Positions 1 to 8,802 are shown, numbered from the stretch's first letter. The stretch is 64,000 bases of DNA from Ruminococcus sp. (GCF_017549005.1 NZ_JAFYYT010000053.1:43149-107148); one strand, 5' to 3'. Made by a program: numbers and translations. The notes: generated by a model from the letters alone, not told the origin.

Positions 1-1206
1 TCGCGCATATGTCATTACCTTTTCAAAGTCGCCTTTAAGTGTATATGCGCCGATATACAGGCGGTTTATCTGATCGGTCAGAGTACCGCCGAACTCGGGA
101 GCATCCGCTTCGTCAAGCTTATAGACCGTATCCTCCGCTTCCGCGGGTTCGTCATCAAGAACGGTAAAGTAATCCCTTGCACCGTCTTCATCAGGCTCGA
201 CCTGAGAAGCAAGAGCGTCGATCCCCTCTGCACCGTATTCGTTTTCAAGCTTTACCCTGTCTGCTTCCAGCATTTCCTCAACGTCATATTCGGTGAGCTT
301 ATGTGGCTCAAACTCTTTCTGACCGATATCAAATCCAAGATTGAAGCTCTGTACTGGATTGAGTGCCGCATTAAGGCAGTTTATTGCGCTGTCAGCCTCT
401 TCGAGCTGTAGATATATCTCCGCTGCGTTTATGTATGTTTCCGATACCTCCTGAACTGTAGGTTTCAGTTTCTTCAACGACTCATCAAGATAGCCGAGAG
501 CTTTTCCAAGACATTTGACGTCCTTTGAATCACGGTACATATCAAGCTCACAGGACATACAGTCGAAATAGTAATCCATACCGATCTCAGTATATTTCGC
601 AGCTTTTCTCAGCTCAAATTCCGCTTCCTTGTAGCGTTTCAGCTGACACAGGAATCTGAAAGCCGTTCTGTATCCGATATAGGACGACGGAGAGATCAGC
701 TTCATCTGATTTGCTGTGAAGATACCGTTTTTCACATCTTCTTTAAGTCCGTAGATGACCGCCATTCTTTCAAGGACTTCCATATCGGGTCCCATTATCT
801 GCTCGGCTTTTTTCAGATTTATGAGGGAATCATCAAGCCTTCCTATGTCAAAACATATGATACCGAGAAGATGATAAAGCTGAGCCGTGTTTTCCTGAGA
901 ACAGCCAAGCTCGTCAGCTTTTGTGAATTCCTTCAGTGCCTCCGCCGTTTTCTCACAGGCGCAGAGCGCATAGCCAAGATTAAAGTGCCTGTTTCCGTTA
1001 TTACGGTCGTTTTCTACAGCCTTTAAGTAATAATCTGCCGCCAGCTCATAATTATCAAGGGACATTGCCGAATTTCCCGCAGCCTGATAAGCATCTGCGC
1101 TGTCTGGTCTGACCTCTATTGCTTTTTTTGCAAATTCAAGTGCTTTTCCGAACTGTCCGTTTACAAATGCAAAATTAGAATCCGAAAGTAAAGTTTCAAA
1201 ATCCAT
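1..1206 (-). CDS. TPR-repeat protein (3' end beyond window)
   Basis: Reading leftwards from an ATG at 1206, an open frame runs without a stop to the window edge (at least 402 codons), so the C-terminus is missing. The protein begins MDFETLLSDSNFAF and is built of helix pairs typical of tetratricopeptide repeats: small residues at the A/G positions, Y/F at the packing positions (for example AYQAAGNSAMSLDNYELAADYYLKAVE-like units near residues 40-65, then further units to about residue 270). After that comes an acidic, less repetitive stretch. It starts one base after the stop of the coiled-coil gene and is third in an operon led by a WXG100 protein, which suggests a scaffold or chaperone role around a type VII-like secretion system. 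That role is inferred from context only; the TPR fold itself is clear. Confidence 0.75.
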   Translation of the reverse strand, partial: MDFETLLSDSNFAFVNGQFGKALEFAKKAIEVRPDSADAYQAAGNSAMSLDNYELAADYYLKAVENDRNNGNRHFNLGYALCACEKTAEALKEFTKADELGCSQENTAQLYHLLGIICFDIGRLDDSLINLKKAEQIMGPDMEVLERMAVIYGLKEDVKNGIFTANQMKLISPSSYIGYRTAFRFLCQLKRYKEAEFELRKAAKYTEIGMDYYFDCMSCELDMYRDSKDVKCLGKALGYLDESLKKLKPTVQEVSETYINAAEIYLQLEEADSAINCLNAALNPVQSFNLGFDIGQKEFEPHKLTEYDVEEMLEADRVKLENEYGAEGIDALASQVEPDEDGARDYFTVLDDEPAEAEDTVYKLDEADAPEFGGTLTDQINRLYIGAYTLKGDFEKVMTYAR

Positions 1207-1207
1207 A

Positions 1208-1762
1208 TTATGTGTCTTCCTCCATTTTTTTCTTGTAGTATTCCATATCGATTGAAGAATTGTGTTTTACAGATTCCCAGTAGCCTATGTCAGAATTCGC
1301 ATTCCTTATCTCGGACTCTCTCAGGGAAAGCGCTGTCTCCGAGTCACTTTTCTGCCTTTTAAGCTCAGCTATCTTCGTGTTAAGTGATGATTTTTTTAAG
1401 TTGAGCTGTTCATAAACTCCGTTTATCTTATTACGGGTATCGGTTTTATAAACATCACTGAGATTTTTGGCAGTTACATTGCTGCTCGCGACCATGCCGC
1501 TGAAATTGACATTCGCCTCTTCAATGGACGACTGCGACTTGTCGCATGAACGTACAACATCGTCCCTTGTCTTTACAGCTTTTTCAAGAGCATCAAGAGC
1601 TGCCGTATATTTCGTTATCTCTGCGCTGTATCCGTTTATATCGTTTATCAGTCGTTTTTTTTCATTTCTCAGCTCGCTTATCCTGTTTTCCTTTGAGTTT
1701 ATCTCCGAGCAGGCGTCATAATATCTGTTTTTGGCGTTGTTATAGTAGTATTCGTAATCCAT
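1208..1762 (-). CDS. coiled-coil protein downstream of a WXG100 gene
   Basis: 184 residues starting MDYEYYYNNAK. The ATG at 1762 is preceded by GAGAGGTGAG at the right distance; an upstream in-frame extension to 1867 lies inside the WXG100 gene and lacks a ribosome site. Almost the whole protein is predicted heptad-type helix (residues about 15-75, then 115-165) rich in E/K/R/N/S, with no signal peptide or membrane segment. It resembles the small coiled-coil proteins (YwqH/DUF5082-like) that sit next to WXG100 genes in Firmicutes type VII loci, but I cannot prove family membership by eye. The stop is followed after one base by the TPR gene, so the genes are translationally coupled. Function unknown; a secretion partner or chaperone is the natural guess. 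Confidence 0.65.
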   Translation of the reverse strand: MDYEYYYNNAKNRYYDACSEINSKENRISELRNEKKRLINDINGYSAEITKYTAALDALEKAVKTRDDVVRSCDKSQSSIEEANVNFSGMVASSNVTAKNLSDVYKTDTRNKINGVYEQLNLKKSSLNTKIAELKRQKSDSETALSLRESEIRNANSDIGYWESVKHNSSIDMEYYKKKMEEDT

Positions 1763-1778
1763 TTGCTCACCTCTCAGC

Positions 1779-2090
1779 TCATTTCTCTGAAACAGGATTC
1801 CTGTTGAATTCAGCCAGATCGTTGTCCAGCTGATTGTAGCTGTCGATAACGCTCTTGATGACTTCATCGTTGATAGTGTTAAGTACGTCTTTGAGGCTGC
1901 CTATTTTTTCAAGGATATGGTCAGTTTCAGACTTGTAAGCCTTTGCTCCGTGACCACTCCAGCTTGAAAGGAGCGTGGAATTGATCTCGTTGAATTTTGT
2001 CTTTATTTCCTGAAATTCTTTGATAGCTTCTGCACTCTGACTTACAAATCCTTCAAGTTTTCCGATATCAGCTTCAATAAATGCTCCCAT
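1779..2090 (-). CDS. WXG100 family protein (ESAT-6-like)
   Basis: 103 residues from ATG at 2090, with AGGAG eight bases upstream; a TTG two codons earlier would overlap the ribosome site. Length, helix-turn-helix hairpin organisation and the central W-S-G (residues about 44-46, in LLSSWSGHGAKAY) match the WXG100/EsxA family, small substrates or partners of type VII (ESX/Yuk) secretion. The N-terminal helix starts GAFIEADIGKLEGFV and the C-terminal helix ends in a flexible tail without a clear YxxxD/E signal. It heads a leftward operon with a coiled-coil protein and a TPR protein; the membrane ATPase (EssC) is not in the window. Secretion is inferred from the family, not seen here. Confidence 0.85.
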   Translation of the reverse strand: MGAFIEADIGKLEGFVSQSAEAIKEFQEIKTKFNEINSTLLSSWSGHGAKAYKSETDHILEKIGSLKDVLNTINDEVIKSVIDSYNQLDNDLAEFNRNPVSEK

Positions 2091-2142
2091 AGGCAACTCT
2101 CCTTTTTATGCGATTTCAGTTCAGAAATATATACTTATATTT

Positions 2143-2171
2143 ATTATACTTTCTTTTGGAAAATAATACAA
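2143..2171 (-). promoter_or_regulatory. promoter of the WXG100 operon
   Basis: On the minus strand TTGTAT (2166-2171), a 17-base spacer and a perfect TATAAT (2143-2148), about 50 bases before the WXG100 start codon. Confidence 0.6.
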
Positions 2172-2384
2172 GATTATTGGCTGATTATTGTATAATAACT
2201 CATTTTTTTCAACATACGATAAATTTTTATATCATTTATAGAAGTCAAAAACTGCTTTTATAATCTGGTTTTCAGCTTTTAAAGTTAACGCCTGCCGATA
2301 AGAAGTCCGACTTATAATACAATGCTATATCTTCCGCGTATTACGGCAACTTTTTATAAAACCAGAATAATCATGAAATAGTAC

Positions 2385-2434
2385 TTGACAAATGGAAAAA
2401 AGTATGCTAATATATGAATAGATATTCAAGTGTT
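2385..2434 (+). promoter_or_regulatory. metal-responsive promoter with ArsR/SmtB-like operator
   Basis: TTGACA (2385-2390), a 17-base spacer and an extended -10, TGC TAATAT (2405-2413). Directly over the expected start point lies the perfect inverted repeat TGAATA-GA-TATTCA (2415-2428), which extends imperfectly (9 of 12 positions) to the 12-2-12 form known for ArsR/SmtB/CadC operators. This position, just downstream of -10, fits repression of the HMA/P-type ATPase operon until Zn or Cd binds the regulator. No ArsR-family gene is visible in the window, so the regulator would act from elsewhere. The operator call is an inference from symmetry, position and downstream gene content. Confidence 0.65.
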
Positions 2435-2566
2435 CAAATAACTACTCTCTTATATTCATATGTTTAACGGTAATATAAGCGAGGTTATCGGACATATAAG
2501 GGAATATAGGAGCTTTACGCTCAGAACTGCCGGAAAACGGCAAAAAATAATGAAAGGAACATGATT

Positions 2567-2791
2567 ATGAAAAAGATTTTCAAGCTTATTGATCTTGACT
2601 GCGCTAATTGCGCGGCAAAAATGGAGAACGCAATAAAGGAGCTCCCAGAGGTAGAGGACGCAGTTGTCAGCTTTATGACGCAGAAAATGACTATCAAAGC
2701 TGCTGATGATACCGATTTTGACGCACTTATGTCAAAAGTTGTCAAGCTTTGCAAAAAAGTGGAGCCTGACTGCGAGATCGTACTGAAATAA
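2567..2791 (+). CDS. heavy-metal-associated (HMA) domain protein
   Basis: 74 residues, MKKIFKLIDLDCANCAAKMENA. The start at 2567 is preferred over ATG 2561 because AAAGGA is eight bases before it and only two before the other. One HMA fold (beta-alpha-beta-beta-alpha-beta) with the metal motif D-C-A-N-C at residues about 11-15. This is the detached metal-binding domain of the P1B ATPase encoded 30 bases downstream, which itself has no N-terminal HMA domain. It probably delivers or senses Zn/Cd for that pump in the cytoplasm. The C-terminal part carries two more cysteines (LCKKVEPDCE), which might contribute to metal binding. Confidence 0.85.
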   Translation: MKKIFKLIDLDCANCAAKMENAIKELPEVEDAVVSFMTQKMTIKAADDTDFDALMSKVVKLCKKVEPDCEIVLK

Positions 2792-2821
2792 ACCCGTAAT
2801 AGCAATAAGGAGTGCTGTATC

Positions 2822-4693
2822 ATGAGCAAGAAGCAGAAAAACATACTGATAAGGATAATTGCAGCCGGTATTCTTCTGGTCATCGCTGCATTGCTCCCGC
2901 TTGAAGAGAAAAGCCCTGCAAGGCTTGCGGCATTCCTTGTTCCCTACGGCATCATAAGCTGGGACGTCCTTTGGAAGGCGATAAGGAATATAAAGAACGG
3001 ACAGGTCTTTGACGAGAATTTCCTTATGGCCGTAGCGACTATCGGAGCTCTTGCGGTAAAGGAATACCCCGAAGCGACCGCGGTTATGCTGTTCTATCAG
3101 ATCGGCGAGCTTTTTCAGAGCGTTGCAGTCGGAAAGTCGAGGAAAAATATCGCTTCGCTCATGGATATCCGTCCCGATCACGCCAATATCGAAGTTGACG
3201 GAAAATTAGAGGAAGCCGATCCGGAGGAGATCGAGCAGGGACAGATTATCGTTGTCAAGCCCGGTGAGAGAATACCTCTTGACGGCATAGTAACTGAGGG
3301 AGTTTCGTCGGTGGACACCTCTGCCCTTACAGGCGAGAGCGTTCCGAGGACTGTCAGAGAGGGCGACAGCGTAATAAGCGGATGCATAAATCAGAGCGGT
3401 ATGCTCAAGATCAGGGTCACAAAGGAGTATGAGGATTCCACTGTATCGAAAATACTCGACCTCGTCGAAAACTCAGCTTCAAAAAAGGCGAAAGCCGAGA
3501 ATTTCATTACCAAATTTGCGAAATACTATACTCCTGCCGTAGTTATTTCCGCACTTCTGCTTGCAATTCTCCCACCTCTTGCAACAGGCGGTAACTGGGC
3601 GATGTGGATACACCGTGCTCTTATTTTTCTTGTTATCTCCTGTCCGTGTGCGCTGGTGATATCAGTTCCTCTCAGCTTCTTCGGCGGAATAGGCGGCGCC
3701 AGCAAAAAAGGAATACTCATCAAGGGCGGAAACTTCCTCGAAGTTCTTGCAAATGCAGAAATAGTCGTATTTGACAAGACAGGAACCCTTACAAAGGGTG
3801 TGTTCGAGGTGAACGAGATACACCCACACATCATCGAGGAGGATAAGCTCCTTGAGCTTGCAGCCTATGCGGAAAGCTATTCCGACCACCCTATCGCTCA
3901 CTCAATTTCGTCCAGATACGGAAAGGAAACTGACAGAAGCCGTATAAGCTCCAATGAAGAGATATCGGGACATGGAATAAAGGCGGTTATCGACGAGCAT
4001 GAGATATGCGCAGGAAATTCAAAGCTCATGGATAAAATGGGCGTGGATATCGTGCCCTGCGATAAAGCGGGAACAATGGTGCACATCTCCGATAACGGAC
4101 AGTATGCAGGTCATATCGTTATATCAGACAGGATCAAGGAGACCTCGCAAAGTGCTGTAAAACGCCTGAAATCACGCGGCGTGAAGCAGACGGTAATGCT
4201 TACGGGAGACTCTTCGTCAGCGGCAGAGGCTGCCATGAAAGAGCTCGGTCTCGACAAGGCTTACAGCGAACTTCTGCCTGCGGATAAGGTAGATAAAGTT
4301 GAAGAGCTGCTGAAAGAAAAAACTCCGAAAGGAAGCCTTGTATTCGTAGGCGACGGTATAAACGACGCGCCTGTTCTTTCAAGAGCAGATGTCGGTATCG
4401 CAATGGGCTCGCTTGGCTCTGACGCGGCAATAGAAGCTGCCGATATAGTTCTCATGGACGATGATCCTGAAAAGATCGCTCTTGCTATGGACATCTCAAA
4501 GCGAACGCTGGGGATAGTTTACCAGAATATCATATTTGCTCTCGGAGTCAAGTTCATCGTTCTTCTGCTCGGAGCTCTCGGTATAGCCAATATGTGGCTT
4601 GCGGTCTTTGCAGATGTGGGAGTTTCCGTTATCGCTATACTCAATGCTATGAGAGCTATGAAAATAAAGGATATCAGCTCAGAACAGGACTGA
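2822..4693 (+). CDS. cadA: Zn/Cd/Pb-exporting P1B-2-type ATPase
   Basis: 623 residues. All P-type landmarks are present: TGES actuator motif (170-173), CPC in the ion-path helix (274-276, within VISCPCALVI), DKTGT phosphorylation site (Asp 318), the SDHPIA loop of P1B ATPases, and GDGINDAPVL in the hinge. The last helices carry a lysine (KFIVLLLG) and ADVGVSV with an aspartate, the pattern of the Zn/Cd/Pb (ZntA/CadA) subgroup rather than the Cu subgroup. It starts directly in membrane helices with no HMA domain; that domain is encoded by the preceding gene. It should export divalent soft metals across the cytoplasmic membrane at the cost of ATP. The gene symbol reflects the subgroup; zntA would be equally valid. 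Confidence 0.93.
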   Translation: MSKKQKNILIRIIAAGILLVIAALLPLEEKSPARLAAFLVPYGIISWDVLWKAIRNIKNGQVFDENFLMAVATIGALAVKEYPEATAVMLFYQIGELFQSVAVGKSRKNIASLMDIRPDHANIEVDGKLEEADPEEIEQGQIIVVKPGERIPLDGIVTEGVSSVDTSALTGESVPRTVREGDSVISGCINQSGMLKIRVTKEYEDSTVSKILDLVENSASKKAKAENFITKFAKYYTPAVVISALLLAILPPLATGGNWAMWIHRALIFLVISCPCALVISVPLSFFGGIGGASKKGILIKGGNFLEVLANAEIVVFDKTGTLTKGVFEVNEIHPHIIEEDKLLELAAYAESYSDHPIAHSISSRYGKETDRSRISSNEEISGHGIKAVIDEHEICAGNSKLMDKMGVDIVPCDKAGTMVHISDNGQYAGHIVISDRIKETSQSAVKRLKSRGVKQTVMLTGDSSSAAEAAMKELGLDKAYSELLPADKVDKVEELLKEKTPKGSLVFVGDGINDAPVLSRADVGIAMGSLGSDAAIEAADIVLMDDDPEKIALAMDISKRTLGIVYQNIIFALGVKFIVLLLGALGIANMWLAVFADVGVSVIAILNAMRAMKIKDISSEQD

Positions 4694-4738
4694 TATGACT
4701 GCCATGTCATAAAAATAATGTTTTATAAGGAGAAAATG

Positions 4739-5581
4739 ATGCGTATTTCTCAAAGCTGTGCCGACTGCCTGTACACGCGCCAGAAAAACAAGACCGATAA
4801 CGCCGGATATCTTGCCGAGATAAGATCGCTTCTTGACAACAGAAGTGAAAACGATACCAGTCCGTATATGGTGTATCTTTTCAATAAAGCTCATATCAGA
4901 TACTTCGGCAAAGCCGCGGATTACAGCGGCATAAAGAAACAGTACAACGACCTTGTCCTCTCAATGGAGGAAAAACTGCGGCGTGTGATAAGCTCTGCGG
5001 AGGATCCTCTTGCAAGTGCGCTTATCATAGCTCGTATAGGCAATTATATCGACTTCGGAGCTATGAACAGCGTTGATAATGACAAATTTCTCGGACTCTT
5101 TTCCGATACGGCCATGCGGGAGGACGACAAAAAGACCTATGAAGCTTTTCTGCGCGAATGCGCCGAAGCTGAAACTTTCCTCCTTATATGCGATAACTGC
5201 GGCGAGATAGTTCTTGACAAGCTCATGCTCGAACAGCTGAAAGTACGATTTCCGCAGCTCACTGTAAGAGCTATGGTTCGGGGCGGAAATGTTCTCAACG
5301 ACGCAACTGCCGAGGACGCGGTATATGTGGGGCTTGACGATGTGGCCGAGATCATTGCCAACGGCGAAGCCATTGCAGGTACGGTCTACGAAATGCTCTC
5401 CGAAGATGCGAAAAAAGTGCTTGATACTTCCGATGTGATACTTGCAAAGGGGCAGGGAAATTTCGAGTCTATGTCGGGACAGGGGCGTCACGTATTCTAT
5501 GAATTTCTGTGCAAATGCGAACTGTTTACCACTCGTTTCAATGTTCCGAAACTGACAGGTATTTTTATCGAAGAAAACTGA
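4739..5581 (+). CDS. DUF89 / ARMT1-like protein
   Basis: 280 residues, MRISQSCADCLYTRQKNK. ATG 4739 is six bases after AAGGAG; ATG 4736 and ATG 4718 are too close or upstream of that site. Features of the DUF89 family (metal-dependent phosphatases proposed to remove damaged phospho-metabolites; ARMT1 in human) are the N-terminal S-C-x-x-C and the core CDNCGEIVLDKL near residues 150-162, corresponding to the D-N-x-G-E metal site. A later KGQGNFES segment is also typical. It is 45 bases after the pump stop in the same operon as two metal-efflux genes. Since DUF89 enzymes need Co/Ni/Mn-type metals, co-expression with an efflux pump may reflect protection or metal re-use; that link is inference. 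Confidence 0.85.
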   Translation: MRISQSCADCLYTRQKNKTDNAGYLAEIRSLLDNRSENDTSPYMVYLFNKAHIRYFGKAADYSGIKKQYNDLVLSMEEKLRRVISSAEDPLASALIIARIGNYIDFGAMNSVDNDKFLGLFSDTAMREDDKKTYEAFLRECAEAETFLLICDNCGEIVLDKLMLEQLKVRFPQLTVRAMVRGGNVLNDATAEDAVYVGLDDVAEIIANGEAIAGTVYEMLSEDAKKVLDTSDVILAKGQGNFESMSGQGRHVFYEFLCKCELFTTRFNVPKLTGIFIEEN

Positions 5582-5654
5582 AAAAAACGACGTCAAAACT
5601 GACACCAATAAAGTGATTCCATGAGATCTTTAACAGTTATTGACTGCCGGTAAG

Positions 5655-5681
5655 AATCAGCCTGTTATAGGCTGATTTTTC
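5655..5681 (+). terminator. terminator of the metal operon
   Basis: AATCAGCCT / AGGCTGATT nine-pair stem with GTTAT loop, then a T-run; about 75 bases after the DUF89 stop. Confidence 0.85.
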
Positions 5682-5717
5682 TGTATATACTGCTTTTCCC
5701 CAATAATTCATGATGGA

Positions 5718-5746
5718 TTGACTTATTACTCCATATATGGTACAAT
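5718..5746 (+). promoter_or_regulatory. promoter of moxR-VWA operon
   Basis: TTGACT (5718-5723), 17-base spacer, TACAAT (5741-5746), about 55 bases before the ATPase start; GGAGG precedes the ATG at 5803. Confidence 0.6.
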
Positions 5747-5802
5747 AAATCAATAATAACTGATCATGTTTACAGCTTAAAGCTGATTATATCGGAGGGA
5801 AT

Positions 5803-6867
5803 ATGAATCTGTCATTTACTGTTACACAAAACGAGTTGTCTGATATTCTTCTCAACCTTTCCCCTATCAGACCTGTTTTCATCTGGGGAGCACCTGGCAT
5901 AGGCAAATCAGCGCTTGTGCAGAAATTCGCCGATGATGTGGGACTGCCCTGTGTTTCACTGCTCGGAAGCCAGCTTGCTCCCGAGGATATCATAGGTATA
6001 CCGCAGATAAAGGGCGCAACGTCTGAATTTATACCGCCCAAAATGATTGCACGGCAGGAACCGTATGTACTTTTTCTTGATGAACTCAACGCCTGCTCTC
6101 AGGAAGTGCAGAAGGCTTTTTACAGCCTTATCCACGAAAAGCGCATAGGCGAATATCATCTTCCAAAGGGCAGCGTTGTTATCGGCGCAGGAAACCGCTC
6201 ACAGGACGGTGCTATCGTAAAGACCATGTCCACCGCCCTTGTGAACAGAATGTTCCATGTACAGCTCGTAGCCGATCCGCAGCAGTGGATTAACTGGGCA
6301 TATGAGAATGAGCTCCACTCGTGGGTCATCGACTATATAACCCAGCGCCCCGACCACCTCTTTTCGGAGCCGCCCAAAACTGAAGAGCCTTATTCCACTC
6401 CGCGTTCGTGGCATATGCTCAGCGACGCTCTGAAAGCCTACGGCGCAGGAGAAAAGGAAGTTCCCGAAAGCATATTGCGAGTTCTTGCATACGGCTCTGT
6501 TTCGGCAAGTCATGCAGGTCTGTTCCTTGCCTTTGTCAAAAATCTCAGCAACAAGAACCTGCTCAGCCAGATAATCAAGGGCGACGCGAGGTTCCCGAGC
6601 GACCCCAAGGACAGAGATGTGCTTTACTTTGTTTCCCAGAGCTTCCGTGCAAAGCTTCTCATGGAGCTTCCCGAGGACAAGCAGAAAATGGACAAGAACG
6701 CTCAGTTCCTCACTCACCGCGCAAAGGCTCTTATCAAGGATCTGTCCCACATCAGCCTTGAACTTGCTCAGATGATAGTATCATCAGACGACGGCAAGGT
6801 ACTTCCCGAATGGTTCATGGTCGAGATAGTACGCGACCTGCCGCGGCTTATTCAGAACGACAAATAA
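5803..6867 (+). CDS. MoxR-like AAA+ ATPase
   Basis: 354 residues. Walker A GAPGIGKS (29-36), Walker B LFLDELNA (90-97), and the substitute for sensor 1, GAGNRS, near residue 128 identify an AAA_5/MoxR-type ATPase. The C-terminal helical lid follows from about residue 230. It is expected to be a ring-forming cytoplasmic chaperone-like motor that uses ATP to insert cofactors or remodel a partner. The partner is almost certainly the VWA-domain protein whose ATG lies two bases after this stop; MoxR-VWA pairs are a recurring theme (NorQ/NorD, CbbQ/CbbO, RavA/ViaA). No metabolic enzyme target is encoded alongside, so the client is unknown. Confidence 0.88.
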   Translation: MNLSFTVTQNELSDILLNLSPIRPVFIWGAPGIGKSALVQKFADDVGLPCVSLLGSQLAPEDIIGIPQIKGATSEFIPPKMIARQEPYVLFLDELNACSQEVQKAFYSLIHEKRIGEYHLPKGSVVIGAGNRSQDGAIVKTMSTALVNRMFHVQLVADPQQWINWAYENELHSWVIDYITQRPDHLFSEPPKTEEPYSTPRSWHMLSDALKAYGAGEKEVPESILRVLAYGSVSASHAGLFLAFVKNLSNKNLLSQIIKGDARFPSDPKDRDVLYFVSQSFRAKLLMELPEDKQKMDKNAQFLTHRAKALIKDLSHISLELAQMIVSSDDGKVLPEWFMVEIVRDLPRLIQNDK

Positions 6868-6868
6868 T

Positions 6869-8710
6869 ATGGCTAAGAAAAAAGAAGATAAGATATCAAA
6901 ATGCGAGCAGCAGCTTCTCGACGGTATTGAGCTGATAGATAAGCACCCTCTTTTCGGAAAGCTGCGTATAAGTACCATAAATGTCCCGAAAAGCAAATTA
7001 GGCAGGAATGTCCCTGCAAAAGTCTCCTCATCAGGCTATGTATACCTGAACAAGGACTGCGATAAAACGCCTAAGGAATGGGCATATATCATTGCACACT
7101 GTATGCTCCACCTGTCTTTCGGACATTTTGACGCAGACCGTATGCCAGGATACTGGCAGAAGATCAGCGAAAAAAAGGAGAAGTGGGTAAACGACTATGT
7201 CCCTGCACTATGGAATATGGCCTGCGATATTTTCATAACCCGTTTTCTTGCAGATGTAAAATTCGGCAGCAGCAATATTGATATGACTCTGCTCAATACA
7301 TACGGCTCGGCTTCAAGTGAACTTAAAATATACGATCAGCTCGTTGAAAGGCACATCTCCGCAGACAGCAACGTTTTCGGAACAGCAGGCGAATTCCCCG
7401 ATATGATAGGAACAGACTCGCCGCTCACATACCGCTACGGAAAAAACCATCATATAACGGATTTCGCCTATGCACTTGCCGATTCTGTACGTTCCGTGAT
7501 CAATGAAGCTGCCGACCGCCCTGCTTCTGACGGCAGACACAGATCAGTAATGGCAAAGGCAGCCGAGTGGTTCATCAACCACTATCCCCTGCTTGGCGGA
7601 GTCGCCACAGGCTTTAAACTCGTCGAAACGCATCAAAGAAATGACCTTGACGATATCGAAATAGCCGCTGTTAATGTAGTAAACGGGGAAATATACGTTA
7701 ATCCTGCCGCCGGCCTCACTCTTGAGGAGTGGAAATTCGTACTTGCTCATGAGTACCTGCACGCCGGCTTGCAGCACCATGCCCGCAGAAACGGTCGCGA
7801 GCCTTACCTCTGGAACATTGCCTGCGACTTCGTTATCAACGGCTGGCTGAACGAGATGCAGATAGGCATCATGCCGCAGAACGGTCTTATGTATGACGAA
7901 ACATTAAAAAATCAGTCCGCCGAAGAAATATACGACCGACTGATAGAGGATCTGCGTAAGAACTCAAAGCTCTCGACCTTCCGAGGCTATGGCAAGGGCG
8001 ATATAATCGACAAGGGCTGGTCGCCCGATAAGGGCGGCGCAACTTCACTGGACGACTTCTGTAAAAGTGCGCTGCGAAGCGGTCTTGAATACCATACTTC
8101 AACTTCACGAGGATATATCCCCGCAGGACTTATCGAAGAGATAAAGGCACTTTCAATGCCGCCTGTTCCGTGGGATGTTGAACTTGCAAAATGGTTCGAT
8201 ACATGGTTTGCTCCCCTTGAAAAGCACCGCACCTATGCACGTCCCAGCCGCAGACAGAGCAGCACTCCAGATATTCCCCGACCAAGCTGGGTGCAGGCTG
8301 ATATTCCCGAATACTCACGGACTTACGCAGTAATAATCGACACCTCGGGCTCAATGTCTCCCACTCTGATTGGAAAAGCCCTCGGAGCTGCCGCAAGCTA
8401 TTCGGTAGCAAAGGACGTTCCGCTTGTAAGAGTAGTTTTCTGCGACGCACATGCATACGATATCGGATACGTTGATCCCGAAGACATTGCAGGCCGAGTA
8501 GCAGTCAAGGGCAGAGGCGGAACTGTATTGCAGCCTGCTGTCGATCTGCTCGAAAGGGCTAAGGACTTTCCTAAGGACGGTCCGATACTCATAATTACCG
8601 ATGCAGGCATCGAACACGACCTTAAAGTTCATCATGAACACGCATTTCTCATACCCAACGGGTCAAGACTTCCCTTCCGCGCCAAAGGCAAAGTGTTCTA
8701 TTTCAAATGA
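6869..8710 (+). CDS. VWA-like / DUF2201 metallopeptidase-like protein
   Basis: 613 residues, start set by coupling to the MoxR stop. Two zinc-peptidase-like segments are visible: AHCMLHLSFGH near residues 76-86 and LAHEYLHAGLQHH near residues 292-304, the second giving a full H-E-x-x-H. Each is followed by a W-N-x-A-C-D segment, so the N-terminal half seems to be an internal duplication of a DUF2201_N unit. The C-terminal third is a VWA-like domain with MIDAS-type D-T-S-G-S-M near residues 490-496 and a GGT motif. No signal peptide or membrane helix. This is the usual MoxR partner in many bacteria; whether it cleaves anything is unknown. Confidence 0.85.
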   Translation: MAKKKEDKISKCEQQLLDGIELIDKHPLFGKLRISTINVPKSKLGRNVPAKVSSSGYVYLNKDCDKTPKEWAYIIAHCMLHLSFGHFDADRMPGYWQKISEKKEKWVNDYVPALWNMACDIFITRFLADVKFGSSNIDMTLLNTYGSASSELKIYDQLVERHISADSNVFGTAGEFPDMIGTDSPLTYRYGKNHHITDFAYALADSVRSVINEAADRPASDGRHRSVMAKAAEWFINHYPLLGGVATGFKLVETHQRNDLDDIEIAAVNVVNGEIYVNPAAGLTLEEWKFVLAHEYLHAGLQHHARRNGREPYLWNIACDFVINGWLNEMQIGIMPQNGLMYDETLKNQSAEEIYDRLIEDLRKNSKLSTFRGYGKGDIIDKGWSPDKGGATSLDDFCKSALRSGLEYHTSTSRGYIPAGLIEEIKALSMPPVPWDVELAKWFDTWFAPLEKHRTYARPSRRQSSTPDIPRPSWVQADIPEYSRTYAVIIDTSGSMSPTLIGKALGAAASYSVAKDVPLVRVVFCDAHAYDIGYVDPEDIAGRVAVKGRGGTVLQPAVDLLERAKDFPKDGPILIITDAGIEHDLKVHHEHAFLIPNGSRLPFRAKGKVFYFK

Positions 8711-8755
8711 TTTTTTATAGCATATAAAGGTATGCAGCCTTTTAGTTGTGTAAAT

Positions 8756-8802
8756 CAGGAGCTGGTACAGATGATCACTGTATCGGCTCCTGAGCTTTTT
8801 TA
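8756..8802 (+). terminator. terminator of moxR-VWA operon
   Basis: CAGGAGC / GCTCCTG outer stem (8756-8762 with 8786-8792), inner GGTACAG/CTGTATC pairing, then a T-run. Confidence 0.85.

Noticed and set aside
4961-5608. 215-codon minus-strand frame antisense to the DUF89 gene
   Set aside because: Shadow of a conserved coding frame; no start context and atypical composition.
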